Of a DNA stretch of 64,000 nt, positions 1-8,659 are shown piece by piece. This stretch comes from Streptomyces sp. NRRL B-1347 (GTDB taxonomy: Bacteria; Actinomycetota; Actinomycetes; Streptomycetales; Streptomycetaceae). The notes under the pieces are model-generated. The model ran no database searches. It was not told the DNA's origin and worked only from the letters and a program-made list of their open reading frames with translations. Every line of letters begins with the position of its first letter. Position 1 is the first letter of the stretch. The stretch lies in NCBI RefSeq assembly GCF_000720325.1, contig NZ_JOJM01000058.1, forward strand, positions 1-64,000, written 5' to 3'. Both the position numbers and the translations under genes were made by a program.

Positions 1-45
1 GGGGAGGTGGGCGACGGCCTGCGAGCCGCTAGGTCGGGCAGGTAC

Positions 46-66
46 GGGTGGGTGGGTGGGAGGGGG
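46..66 (+). other. G-quadruplex-type G-run upstream of ABC operon
   Basis: Four runs of three Gs are separated by single T or A bases, followed by a run of five Gs. This is the arrangement expected for a very stable parallel G-quadruplex. It lies about 150 bases before the first gene of the window. Positions 1-218 hold no gene that I can support and no convincing -35/-10 pair. The fold is inferred from pattern only. Confidence 0.4.
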
Positions 67-218
67 ACGCCGTCGAAGGCGCCCACGCCAGGGAAGGGCG
101 CCCGCGCCAGGGGATCGTTTTACTTTGTCTTGGCCGGAACCGTCAGCCCGCGGATATCCTCCTAACCCTTACGGGGGCGTGTGCCCCGACGTCCTGAACC
201 ATTCGATGGGTGCGGAGA

Positions 219-1385
219 ATGATCGAGGCAGTCGGCCTGACGAAGCGCTACGGCGCCAAGACAGCCGTGTACAACCTTTCCTTCCAGGTGCGGCCCGGCA
301 CCGTGACCGGCTTCCTGGGGCCGAACGGCTCCGGCAAGTCGACGACGATGCGCATGATCCTGGGCCTGGACGCCCCCTCGGCAGGGCAGGTGACGATCGG
401 CGGCTACCCGTACCGCAAGCTGCCGAACGCGCCCCGCCAGGTCGGCGCCCTCCTCGACGCGAAGGCCGTGCACGGCGGCCGGCACGCCCGCAACCACCTG
501 CTCTGTCTCGCGCAGCTCTCCGGAATCCCGGCCCGCCGCGTGGACGAGGTGCTCGGCGTGGTCGGCCTCCAGGACGTGGCCAGGAAGCGCTCCAAGGGCT
601 TCTCACTCGGCATGGGCCAGCGCCTGGGCATCGCCGCCGCGCTGCTCGGCGACCCGCAGGTGCTGCTCTTCGACGAGCCGGTCAACGGCCTCGACCCCGA
701 GGGCATCCTCTGGGTGCGCAACCTGATGAAGTCGCTCGCCGCCGAGGGCCGTACGGTCTTCGTCTCCTCGCACCTGATGAGCGAGATGGCGCTGACCGCC
801 GAGCACCTCATCGTCATCGGGCGCGGCCAGCTGCTCGCCGACATGAGCGTCACGGACTTCATCTCGGCGAACTCCGCCGACTTCGCCCGGGTCCGCACCC
901 CGGACACCGACCCCCAGCAGCGCGAGAAGCTGTCCGGCGCGCTCACCGAGGCCGGCGGCCAGGTGCTGCCCGAGCCGGACGGCGCGCTGCGCGTCACGGG
1001 CCTGCCGCTGCCCCGCATCAGCGACCTCGCGCACGAGGCGGACGTACGCCTGTGGGAGCTCTCGCCGCACCAGGCCTCCCTGGAGGAGGCGTACATGCGC
1101 ATGACGCAGGGCGCCGTGGACTACCGCTCGACGATCGACCAGCGCGCGGGCCTCCAGGAGCAGCTGCCGCCCGGCGCACAGCCGCAGCCGCAGCTTCCGG
1201 TGCCGGGGCAGGGCCAGCCGGGCTGGTACGCCCCGCCGCCCCCGCAGCAGGGCGGGCAGCCGTTCGCGATGCCGCAGGGCGCGCCCGGCGTACCGCCCGC
1301 GGGCGCGCAGCCGAACCCGTACGCCGCCCCGCAGCCCCCCGCCTCCCCCGAGATGACCAAGCGCGACAGCGAGGAAGCCCGATGA
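219..1385 (+). CDS. ABC transporter ATP-binding protein with proline-rich tail
   Basis: This is the nucleotide-binding subunit of an ABC-2 type exporter, 388 aa, acting on the cytoplasmic face with the permease that follows. Walker A (GPNGSGKST) is at about residues 34-42, the signature is the variant LGMGQ, Walker B ends in FDEPVNGLDP, and the switch histidine is in SSHLMSE. After about residue 300 the protein becomes a proline/glutamine/glycine-rich tail of roughly 80 residues that the family normally lacks. I chose the ATG at 219; a GTG three codons upstream is possible. The stop overlaps the next start (ATGA), so the two are translationally coupled. The substrate is unknown. Confidence 0.9.
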   Translation: MIEAVGLTKRYGAKTAVYNLSFQVRPGTVTGFLGPNGSGKSTTMRMILGLDAPSAGQVTIGGYPYRKLPNAPRQVGALLDAKAVHGGRHARNHLLCLAQLSGIPARRVDEVLGVVGLQDVARKRSKGFSLGMGQRLGIAAALLGDPQVLLFDEPVNGLDPEGILWVRNLMKSLAAEGRTVFVSSHLMSEMALTAEHLIVIGRGQLLADMSVTDFISANSADFARVRTPDTDPQQREKLSGALTEAGGQVLPEPDGALRVTGLPLPRISDLAHEADVRLWELSPHQASLEEAYMRMTQGAVDYRSTIDQRAGLQEQLPPGAQPQPQLPVPGQGQPGWYAPPPPQQGGQPFAMPQGAPGVPPAGAQPNPYAAPQPPASPEMTKRDSEEAR

Positions 1386-2404
1386 CCACGCCTGAGACTC
1401 CGCAGCCGCAGGCGCAGCCCCAGCAGCCCGCGCAGCCCCCGGCCCCGCAGCAGGCCCCGGCCGCCCAGGCCCCCGCACCGCAGGCGCCGGCCCCGCAGCC
1501 CGTCGCCGTGGCGACCGCCCCGCAGCCGCCGTACGGCGCTCCCGTTCCCGGCGCGACGCCGATGGCCCCGGCGCCCGCCGCGCCCGCGCCGCCCTCCGCC
1601 TGGCAGCAGGCGATGAACAACGCGTACACCTCGCCGATCCCGATCAAGAGGACCAACCTCGGCCACGCCCTCACCTCGGAGTGGACGAAGATCAAGTCGG
1701 TCCGCTCCACGATGTGGACGCTCGGCGTCTTCATGCTCCTGGTCATCGGCATCGGCCTGCTCGCGGTCGCGCAGACGGACGACGCCGACTACGTGGACGT
1801 GCCGTACACCATCCCGGCGTTCTTCGGCCTCATCCTCGGCCAGATCTGCCTGATCACCCTGGGCGTCCTGGTCACGTCGTCCGAGTACGGCACGGGCATG
1901 ATCCGTACGACGTTCACGGCGTCGCCGCAGCGGTCCCGCGTCCTCGCGGCGAAGGCCCTGGTCTTCTTCGTGCTCGCCTTCGTCGTCTCCGCGGGCTCCA
2001 TCTTCTTCGTGGGCCTCGTGGCCTCGGGCGCGCACAGCGGCCCGGGCGTCGGCGAGGTCTCGTGGATCGACACGGTCTTCAAGGGCGGTCTGTACGTCTC
2101 GCTGCTCGGCGTGCTCGCGCTCGCCGTCGGCTCGATGCTGCGCCACTCCGCCGGTGCGATCACCACGATGCTCGGCATCGTGCTCGTCCCCGCGATCATG
2201 CCGGCGTTCCTCGGCATCTGGTCGAGCACCGAGAAGCTGGGCGAGAAGATGGAGGAGTACAACGCCATCAGCTCGCTCGCCGAGATCTTCAAGATCGACT
2301 CCAGCCTGGACGGCGGGGGCGGCGGCCAGCTGGTCCTGCTCATCGTCGTCACGGCGGCCGCCCTGGCCGGCGCCTTCGCCCTCCTGGAGAAGCGCGACGT
2401 CTGA
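1382..2404 (+). CDS. ABC-2 type permease with proline-rich N-terminus
   Basis: This is the membrane subunit partnered with the upstream ATPase, 340 aa. The first 90 or so residues are low-complexity Pro/Ala/Gln and presumably cytoplasmic. They are followed by the GHALTSEWTKIKSVRST motif typical of ABC-2 permeases before the first membrane helix. About six hydrophobic segments follow, and the protein ends in LLEKRDV. It overlaps the ATPase gene by 4 bases and is followed by a strong terminator, so the pair forms a complete two-gene operon. The substrate cannot be read from the sequence. Confidence 0.9.
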   Translation: MTTPETPQPQAQPQQPAQPPAPQQAPAAQAPAPQAPAPQPVAVATAPQPPYGAPVPGATPMAPAPAAPAPPSAWQQAMNNAYTSPIPIKRTNLGHALTSEWTKIKSVRSTMWTLGVFMLLVIGIGLLAVAQTDDADYVDVPYTIPAFFGLILGQICLITLGVLVTSSEYGTGMIRTTFTASPQRSRVLAAKALVFFVLAFVVSAGSIFFVGLVASGAHSGPGVGEVSWIDTVFKGGLYVSLLGVLALAVGSMLRHSAGAITTMLGIVLVPAIMPAFLGIWSSTEKLGEKMEEYNAISSLAEIFKIDSSLDGGGGGQLVLLIVVTAAALAGAFALLEKRDV

Positions 2405-2419
2405 CCGGCACCCGCGTCA

Positions 2420-2464
2420 CGGCACGGCGCCCCGGCCCTCCCGGCCGGGGCGCCGTGCCGTTTT
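2420..2464 (+). terminator. Rho-independent terminator of the ABC operon
   Basis: A perfect 18-bp stem (arms 2420-2437 and 2443-2460) with a 5-base loop is followed by TTTT. It starts 16 bases after the permease stop. Confidence 0.9.
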
Positions 2465-2516
2465 CCGCGAACGGCGGGCACGCCGGGGAAGGGGCGCGGC
2501 GGCTCCGGCGGAGCGC

Positions 2517-2849
2517 TCAGTACCGCGGCGCGTTCCGCGACCTGCGCTCCTTGACCCCGCGCCGGTCCTTCGCGCTCCAGCAGCCGGTGTGCCAGTGCCG
2601 CCGCTCGTCCACGCCCGAGTACGCGGGCCACGCGACCACGTGCGCGAGGCCGGACGGGATCTCCTGGTCGCAGCCCGGGCAGCGGTACGTCTTGCCCGCC
2701 GCGCTCGCGCCCGCGACCCGGCGCACCTGCCAGTCCTCGCCCTGCCAGTCCTCGGTGCGCTCGAAACCGCCGTACCGCCCGGACGGCTCCGCGCCCGGGC
2801 CCGGCATGGACTCTCCGGCGCCCTTGGGGCGGTTGCGACGCGGCGACAC
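2517..2849 (-). CDS. Conserved small zinc-ribbon-like hypothetical protein
   Basis: A 110-aa protein of the kind often labelled 'ATP/GTP-binding protein' in Streptomyces, although I see no P-loop. A CPGCDQ pair near the middle and a later HWHTGCW segment could together bind a metal as a treble-clef or zinc-ribbon fold. The N-terminus is basic and disordered (SPRRNRPKG). The start is a GTG at 2849. The gene is divergent from the flavin oxidoreductase at 3062. Function is unknown and I do not infer one. Confidence 0.7.
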   Translation of the reverse strand: MSPRRNRPKGAGESMPGPGAEPSGRYGGFERTEDWQGEDWQVRRVAGASAAGKTYRCPGCDQEIPSGLAHVVAWPAYSGVDERRHWHTGCWSAKDRRGVKERRSRNAPRY

Positions 2850-3061
2850 GGGACACCTCACGGGTTGCGCAGGGGGCGGGGCCCATCCAGCCTACGCGCC
2901 GCGGCACCGGGTACGCGTCCTTCGCCGGCCCTGGCGCACCCCCCTGCCGGAGCGGAGAAAATCTGCCAATCTGCCCGCCAAGCCGTGCCCTTGGCACGTG
3001 TCACGCGTTGTTGCCGGTTGGAGGGAGTGCCCGCGTCGGCGCCAAGGAGGCAGGAAGTTCG

Positions 3062-4099
3062 ATGCGCTTAGGAAGCTTTGTGCTGGCCGCTCAGTTCCCC
3101 GGCCAGGGCCATGGGGAGGCACTGCACCGCGCGGTGCGCTCCGCCGAAGTGGCCGAGGAGGCGGGTCTCGACAGCGTCTGGCTCGCCGAGCACCACTTCG
3201 TGCCGTACGGCACGTGTCCGTCCGCGATCACCCTCGCGGCCCTGCTGCTCGGCCGGACCCGGCGCCTGCGCGTCGGCACCGCCGTGACCGTGCTGCCCAC
3301 CGCCCATCCGGTGGCGCTCGGCGAGCAGGCCGCGCTGCTGCACCTCACCACCGGCGGCCGCTTCACGCTCGGCGTGGGGCGCGGCGGCCCCTGGGTCGAT
3401 CTGGAGGTCTTCGGCTCCGGGATCGAGGCGTACGAGAAGGGGTTCCCGGAGTCGCTCGATCTGCTGCTGCGCTGGCTGAGCGGGGAGCCGCGGGTCGGCG
3501 GGCCCGGCGGCCGCTTCGACTTCCGTGACGTCGCGGTGGTCCCGCACCTCCCGCGCGCCGGCGCGCCGGATCCGTCGCACGCCCCCGAGGTCGTCGTGGC
3601 CTGCACCTCGCCGTCGAGCGTCCGGCTCGCCGCGGCCCGGGGCCTGCCGATGCTGCTCGGCATGCACGTGGGCGACGAGGAGAAGGCCGAAATGGTGGCG
3701 TTGTGGAACCGGCACGCGCGCGCCGCCGGGCGCACGCCGGACGAGATCGCGGCCGCCGCCCACGTCTCGGCGGGGGTCGTCCAGGTCGCCGACCGCCGCG
3801 TGGAGGCGGCCGAGACGCTCAAGAAGGCCATGCCCGGCTGGCTGCACCAGGGCCTGGAGGCCCATGTCACGGTGGACGGCAGGGTCCGCGCCATGCGCGA
3901 CCCGCTCGCGTACACGGAACTGCTGTGCGCCATCCACCCCGTGGGCACGCCCCAGGTGTGCGTGGACCGCATCACCGCCACCGCGGAACGCACGGGCATC
4001 ACCCGCTTCGCGTTCCTCGTGGAGGGCTCCGGCGAACTGACGACGACAGAGGACAACGTCCGCCGCCTGGGCGCGGAAGTACTCCCCCAACTGACATAG
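3062..4099 (+). CDS. LLM-class flavin-dependent oxidoreductase (TTA codon)
   Basis: A bacterial-luciferase-like monooxygenase, 345 aa, expected to use reduced flavin supplied by a separate reductase. The SVWLAEHHF segment and the LRVGTAVTVLPTAHPVALGE segment are family hallmarks of the TIM-barrel core. The ATG at 3062 follows AAGGAGG. The third codon is TTA, the rare leucine codon read only by the bldA tRNA in Streptomyces, so translation is probably tied to development. The gene stands alone between a divergent hypothetical gene and a convergent SCO5389-type gene. The substrate is unknown. Confidence 0.85.
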   Translation: MRLGSFVLAAQFPGQGHGEALHRAVRSAEVAEEAGLDSVWLAEHHFVPYGTCPSAITLAALLLGRTRRLRVGTAVTVLPTAHPVALGEQAALLHLTTGGRFTLGVGRGGPWVDLEVFGSGIEAYEKGFPESLDLLLRWLSGEPRVGGPGGRFDFRDVAVVPHLPRAGAPDPSHAPEVVVACTSPSSVRLAAARGLPMLLGMHVGDEEKAEMVALWNRHARAAGRTPDEIAAAAHVSAGVVQVADRRVEAAETLKKAMPGWLHQGLEAHVTVDGRVRAMRDPLAYTELLCAIHPVGTPQVCVDRITATAERTGITRFAFLVEGSGELTTTEDNVRRLGAEVLPQLT

Positions 4100-4110
4100 C
4101 GACCGAAACA

Positions 4111-4185
4111 AGAGCGCCCCCGAAGGGGCGCGGGGAACTGCGCGCCAAGCCCGAACCGGCCCGCAGAAGAAGAGAACGGCCCAAC
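4111..4185. repeat. Streptomyces dispersed intergenic repeat with hairpin
   Basis: The segment starts with a 7-bp stem and CGAA tetraloop (4114-4131) and continues into GGGGAACTGCGCGCC and CCGGCCCGCAGA. I recognise these blocks, from memory, as belonging to a short element scattered between genes in many Streptomyces genomes. Here it sits between two convergent genes and could end transcription from both. A genome-wide copy count was not possible. Confidence 0.55.
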
Positions 4186-4283
4186 CCACCAGGACCCCAC
4201 GGTTCAGGGCGTCCCCGCCAGCGAAAGGTACTGCCGCTCCGGTACTGAAACACCTCCCGCGTACGGAGCGGCAGCAACAGTCT

Positions 4284-4676
4284 TCAGCAGTCCCGCAGTT
4301 CGGGCGACTGGTTCAGCAGCTGGCCCCGGATCGAAGTGAACTTGGCCAGCCTGTCGTCCGCCGAGGCGTCCAGGGGGAACACCGCCACCCGGTGGCAGTT
4401 CTGGAACGCCAGACGTACCCCGAAGTGGCGCTGCAGGGCGCCGCGGATCGCGTCACTCGCGAGCGCGCGCAGCAGCTGGCCACGCGCCTGCTCGTCCGGC
4501 GGCGGCGTCTGGTTGTCGGCGAACTCGCCGCCGTCGACCTTCAGCTGGGCCACCAGGGAGCTGATCATCTCCCATGCGTAAGGCAGGGAGGTCCGGACGC
4601 AGTCGACGAAGGCAGCTTCGTCGACCTCGCCTCGCTCGGCCTGTTCCAACAGTGCCGGTGAGACGTCGAGCGACAT
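4284..4676 (-). CDS. SCO5389 family conserved protein
   Basis: A 130-aa soluble protein beginning MSLDVSPALLEQAERGEVDE, which I recognise as the actinobacterial SCO5389 family. It is predicted mostly helical and has no membrane segment or catalytic motif that I can name. The ATG at 4676 has a good ribosome site (GAGAGGAGA) just upstream. It is divergent from nucS across a 256-base region that must hold both promoters. Function is unknown. Confidence 0.75.
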   Translation of the reverse strand: MSLDVSPALLEQAERGEVDEAAFVDCVRTSLPYAWEMISSLVAQLKVDGGEFADNQTPPPDEQARGQLLRALASDAIRGALQRHFGVRLAFQNCHRVAVFPLDASADDRLAKFTSIRGQLLNQSPELRDC

Positions 4677-4932
4677 GGGTTCTCCTCTCGCACCCCCGGA
4701 CAGCAGGGGCTTACGGGCAGGGAAGGAGTCCGCATACGCAGCGTGCACGCGCGACGACCTCCTGCTTATACGGTAGGCAACGCCCGAGGAGGGCACCAGG
4801 AGATTGGGCGGATAACTGGCCAGGTTCGAACGGGTCCATCGCCGGACAAGTGGTGCGGCCCACACCCCGCGCGCGGGCGCGGGGGCGCGCGAATTCGCTG
4901 GACCGTCCCGCCGTCGAGTAGCGTTGCCGACC

Positions 4933-5604
4933 ATGCGTCTCGTCATCGCCCGCTGCTCCGTGGACTACGCGGGCCGGCTCACCGCCCACCTCCCGTCGGC
5001 CCCCCGCCTGATCCTCGTCAAGGCGGACGGCAGCGTCTCCATCCACGCTGACGACCGGGCCTACAAGCCCCTCAACTGGATGTCGCCGCCGTGCACCCTG
5101 AAGGAGGGCTCGGGCGACGAATCCCACCTGTGGACTGTCACGAACAAGGCGGGCGAGAAGCTCATCATCACGATGGAGGAAGTGCTGCACGACTCCACGC
5201 ACGAGCTGGGCGTGGACCCCGGTCTCATCAAGGACGGCGTGGAAGCACACCTTCAGGAGCTGCTCGCCGATCGGATCGAGACACTCGGCGAGGGCTACTC
5301 GCTGATCCGCCGCGAGTACATGACGGCGATCGGGCCCGTGGACATCCTGTGCCGCGACGCCGACGGCGGGACCGTCGCCGTCGAGATCAAGCGCCGCGGC
5401 GAGATCGACGGCGTGGAGCAACTCACCCGCTACCTGGAACTGTTGAACCGCGACCCGCACCTCGCGCCGGTCAAGGGCGTCTTCGCCGCCCAGGAGATCA
5501 AGCCGCAGGCCCGCGTCCTGGCCACCGACCGGGGCATCAGCTGCACCGTCCTCGACTACGACGCGATGCGCGGCATCGAGGACGACAAGCTGCGGCTGTT
5601 CTGA
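4933..5604 (+). CDS. nucS: Mismatch-specific endonuclease NucS/EndoMS
   Basis: A 223-aa DNA endonuclease of the non-canonical mismatch repair pathway that replaces MutS/MutL in actinobacteria. It cuts both strands at mismatches and works with the sliding clamp. The C-terminal nuclease domain shows GPVDILCRD (Asp137) and AVEIKRRG (Glu151, Lys153) with GVEQLTRY after it, matching the known catalytic set. The extreme C-terminus ends DDKLRLF, fitting the clamp-binding tail. The ATG at 4933 gives the usual length. It is a single gene, convergent with the large ATPase gene and separated from it by a long palindrome. Confidence 0.95.
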   Translation: MRLVIARCSVDYAGRLTAHLPSAPRLILVKADGSVSIHADDRAYKPLNWMSPPCTLKEGSGDESHLWTVTNKAGEKLIITMEEVLHDSTHELGVDPGLIKDGVEAHLQELLADRIETLGEGYSLIRREYMTAIGPVDILCRDADGGTVAVEIKRRGEIDGVEQLTRYLELLNRDPHLAPVKGVFAAQEIKPQARVLATDRGISCTVLDYDAMRGIEDDKLRLF

Positions 5605-5622
5605 CACCGACCGCCAGATGAT

Positions 5623-5652
5623 AGGGGGCGGGCCCGGCCGGGCCCGCCCCCT
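5623..5652. terminator. Bidirectional terminator between nucS and the ATPase gene
   Basis: A perfect 30-base GC palindrome lies between two convergent genes. It starts 18 bases after the nucS stop and ends 20 bases before the opposing stop. Confidence 0.85.
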
Positions 5653-5672
5653 CTGCTGTCTGCCGTGTGCGC

Positions 5673-8366
5673 TCAGGCGGTAGACGGGCCCGGCGCCCCG
5701 TCCGCGGACGAGCTGGCGCTGCTCGGCGGGGCCGATGACGACACCGGGCCGCTCGCCGAGTTCGAGGTGTTCGGCGAGGACGGTGCCGTCGGCGGCTGCG
5801 ACGTGGGCGGCTGGGACGTCGGGGGCTGCGTGGTCGGCGGCCTGGACGTCGGGGGCCGGGACGTCGGCGGGCGGCTGGTGGGCGGCCGGGACGTGGGCGG
5901 GTGCGTCGTCGGCCTGTCGGTGGGCTTGTCCGACGGCTTGCCGCTGGGCCCCCCGGAGGGGCCCTTCGTGCCGTCGCCATCGCCCTCGCCGTCGTCGCTG
6001 TGCGACGGGCTGCCGCTGCCGCCGGGCGGTGTCGGGTCGTCGGAGGTGCCGGGCACGCCGTCCCTGCCGGGGTCGGCGGGACCGTGCGAGGAGCCGTCGG
6101 ACGGCTTGTCGGCGCCGAGACCGTCGCCGTCGTCGTCCGCACTCGCGGACTGGTCGGTACGGACCTTGTTGTGCGGCCCGCCGCCGCCGTCGTCGTCGGA
6201 GGTCGCGCCGAGCGTCACCATCGTGCCGAGCACGGCGACGAGCAGGGCGCCCGCCCCGGCGGCGACCAGGTTGCGGCGCGTGCCGCGCAGGATGGCGCGC
6301 CGGGTCGGCGCGGGCCCGCGGACCGGCACGGGCGGCGGCGCGGCCTGCCGGGTCACCACCGTCTCCGCCTCGTCGGGCGAGGCGGTCGGCACCGGCGGAA
6401 CGGCCGGCAGGAAGGCGGCGGGCACCCCGCCGGGCGGCGACGCGGACTCCTCGGACCGGGCGTCCGGCACCTCCTCGCCCGCCGCGGTGCGGCCCCCGGG
6501 CAGCACCCCGCCGGAGCGGTCGGCGACCAGGGCCAGGGCCCGGCGGCCCGCGATCATGCCGCGCTTGTCGGCGAGGGCGCCGCGCAGGCCGATGGAGGCC
6601 TCCAGTTCGGCGCGGGCCCGGTCGAGCCGCCCGCCGCAGAGCGCGAGGATCCCCAACTCGTGGTGGAAGTACGCCTCTTCGGCCACCTCACCGGCGGTGC
6701 GGGACGCCTCCTGGCCGGCCCGCAGGGCCCGCTCCCAGGCGCCCCAGTGCAGTCCGGCGGCGAACGCGGGCGCGACGGTGCGGGCGAGCAGCACCGCGGA
6801 CGAGGGCTCGTCGGCGGCGCCGGGGGCGGCCGCTCCGCCCCTGGCCGCGAGGAGCGCGGTGAGCGCCGCGAGCACCGCGTCCGCCTCGGCGGCGACGCGC
6901 TCGGCGGCGACCGAGGGGTGCCCGGACCACCAGGCGTAGTGCTGGGCGGCGGACTGGGCGTGGGTGGCGGCGTCGTCCGCGTATCCGGCGTTCTCCAGTT
7001 GGACGCGGACTCCGGCGGCGAGCCGGTGGTGCCCGCCGACCGGGGTCACCAGGGCGCAGTCGACGAGTTCGGCGAGCGCCGCGTCGGCGTGGGTGTCGCC
7101 GACGAGCGCGGGCAGGTGGGCCGGGTGCGGCAGCTCCCCGCCGAGCGCGACGGCGAACCGCAGCGCGGCGCGCGCGGACGGGCCGAGCCGGGAGGCGAGC
7201 AGGGCCGCGGGCGCGGCGCCGTCGGCGAGCGAGGGCAGCGGCACGTCGCCCCCCGCGAACGGCCCGTCGCCCTCCGCGAACGGCCCGTCCGGGGCGCCCG
7301 GGGCGTCGTACGCGGCGAAGTCCTCGACGGCGGCGGGGCCCGCGCGCAGCCGGTCGCGCTGCCGCAGCAGGGCTCCGGCCTGCACGAAGCGCAGCGGCAG
7401 GCCCTCGGACTCGAACCAGAGGTCGCCCGCCCAGTCGGCCTCGTCGTCGGTGAGGACGCGGCCGACGGCGCGCTCCAGGAGCTCAAGGGCGCCACCGCGG
7501 CCGAGGCCGCCGAGGAAGACCTCTTCGAGGTGCGACTCGGGGGCGGGCGCGGCGATGTCGGGGGTCGCGGCGACGAGGAAGGCGCACTCGGGCGTGGCGT
7601 CGAGGAGCTCTTCGAGCGCGGTGCCGCCGAACTCCAGGTCGTCCAGGACCACGACGGCGCCTATCTCGCCGACGAGTTCGCCGAGCAGGGCCCGGTCGGG
7701 GCGGTACTCGCGGGTGTCGTGGACGGTGGCGCACAGGTCGTACAGGAGGTCAGTCGGCGTCCGGTGGTAGCCGGAGAGGCGGATCACGCCGTCGGGGGCG
7801 AGGTCCGCGCAGTCCTCGGCGACGGCGTCGAGCAGTGCGGTGCGCCCGGAGCCCGCGGGCCCGGTCAGGCGCACGGAGCGGCCGCGGGCGAGCAGCCGTA
7901 CCAGGCGCTCGCGCTCCTCCTGGCGTTCGAGGAGCGGGGTGCGGGGCAGGCCGGGCGCGGTGGGCGCGGGCGGCAGGGCGGCCCGGCGGCGTTCGGCGCG
8001 CTCGGCGGCGGTGTACTTGCGGGGGTGCGCGGGCTGCTCACCGGGCGGGCAGGGTTCTATCTCGCTGCCGTCTATGGGGTTGATCGTGAGCAGGAAGTCG
8101 CCGGAGACGAGTCGCACGGCGCGCACGGGTCCGGCAGCGGGCGCGCCGAGGCCGGGTATGCCGGGTCCGTGGGCGCTCGCGGGGCCCGTCGAGGCGTCGG
8201 TCCGCGGCGGGTGGTTGTCCGGCGCCGCGCCGTCGTGGGCGTCGGGCGCGTCGGTGTCGTAGCCGTCGTACTCGGCACGGCCCTCGTACGCGTCACGGCC
8301 GTCGTGGTCACGGTCGTCACGGCCGTCGCGGCCGTACTCCTCCGGTCCCCGGTTCGTCGGGTCCAT
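5673..8366 (-). CDS. Membrane-anchored STAND/AAA-like ATPase with PPT-repeat tail
   Basis: An 897-aa protein of unknown function. Order of parts: an acidic disordered N-terminus (1-80); an ATPase-like domain with Walker A GPAGSGRT at about 169-176 and a Walker B-like AVVVLDDLEFG; a helical region ending in a TPR-like segment; one transmembrane helix (LLVAVLGTMVTLGA); and a long Gly/Ser/Pro tail with about eight PPT[ST][RQ] units, presumably outside the cell. The layout suggests a cytoplasmic signalling ATPase carried on a wall-spanning stalk, related to the NTPase part of AfsR-like proteins but without their DNA-binding domain. The start is the ATG at 8366, after an upstream region with no gene (8367-8659). 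Confidence 0.7.
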   Translation of the reverse strand: MDPTNRGPEEYGRDGRDDRDHDGRDAYEGRAEYDGYDTDAPDAHDGAAPDNHPPRTDASTGPASAHGPGIPGLGAPAAGPVRAVRLVSGDFLLTINPIDGSEIEPCPPGEQPAHPRKYTAAERAERRRAALPPAPTAPGLPRTPLLERQEERERLVRLLARGRSVRLTGPAGSGRTALLDAVAEDCADLAPDGVIRLSGYHRTPTDLLYDLCATVHDTREYRPDRALLGELVGEIGAVVVLDDLEFGGTALEELLDATPECAFLVAATPDIAAPAPESHLEEVFLGGLGRGGALELLERAVGRVLTDDEADWAGDLWFESEGLPLRFVQAGALLRQRDRLRAGPAAVEDFAAYDAPGAPDGPFAEGDGPFAGGDVPLPSLADGAAPAALLASRLGPSARAALRFAVALGGELPHPAHLPALVGDTHADAALAELVDCALVTPVGGHHRLAAGVRVQLENAGYADDAATHAQSAAQHYAWWSGHPSVAAERVAAEADAVLAALTALLAARGGAAAPGAADEPSSAVLLARTVAPAFAAGLHWGAWERALRAGQEASRTAGEVAEEAYFHHELGILALCGGRLDRARAELEASIGLRGALADKRGMIAGRRALALVADRSGGVLPGGRTAAGEEVPDARSEESASPPGGVPAAFLPAVPPVPTASPDEAETVVTRQAAPPPVPVRGPAPTRRAILRGTRRNLVAAGAGALLVAVLGTMVTLGATSDDDGGGGPHNKVRTDQSASADDDGDGLGADKPSDGSSHGPADPGRDGVPGTSDDPTPPGGSGSPSHSDDGEGDGDGTKGPSGGPSGKPSDKPTDRPTTHPPTSRPPTSRPPTSRPPTSRPPTTQPPTSQPPTSQPPTAPSSPNTSNSASGPVSSSAPPSSASSSADGAPGPSTA

Positions 8367-8659
8367 GGTCCAAGCCCCCCAGATGCGTCGTGTGCGAAGC
8401 CCCCTCCGGCCTTGGGCACACCGCGCTGTCGCTGCTGGTCCGGTGCCCCCGTGTGGGTTCGTCAATCGTTCGGGCGGACCGAACCCTAAACCGTCTTCAG
8501 TATCTCCACGGAGGGCGGGGTACCGCGCCGCCCGAGACGTCACAGTCTCGTGAGGATTGCGCGTGTGATGCCGTCCCGCACCGCTCGCGCCGCTTGTCCG
8601 CGCGGCGTGCGCGGGGCCCGTCCGCCGTGCGTGACGGTCCGCGGGTCAGCCGCGGGGAG

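Noticed and set aside
5901..8489. An 862-codon open frame opposite the ATPase-like gene, and similar long antisense frames over rho, chiC and the MMPL gene
   Set aside because: High GC content opens the opposite strand. The translations are Gly/Arg/Ala/Val-rich with no family motifs, while the other strand encodes clear domains.
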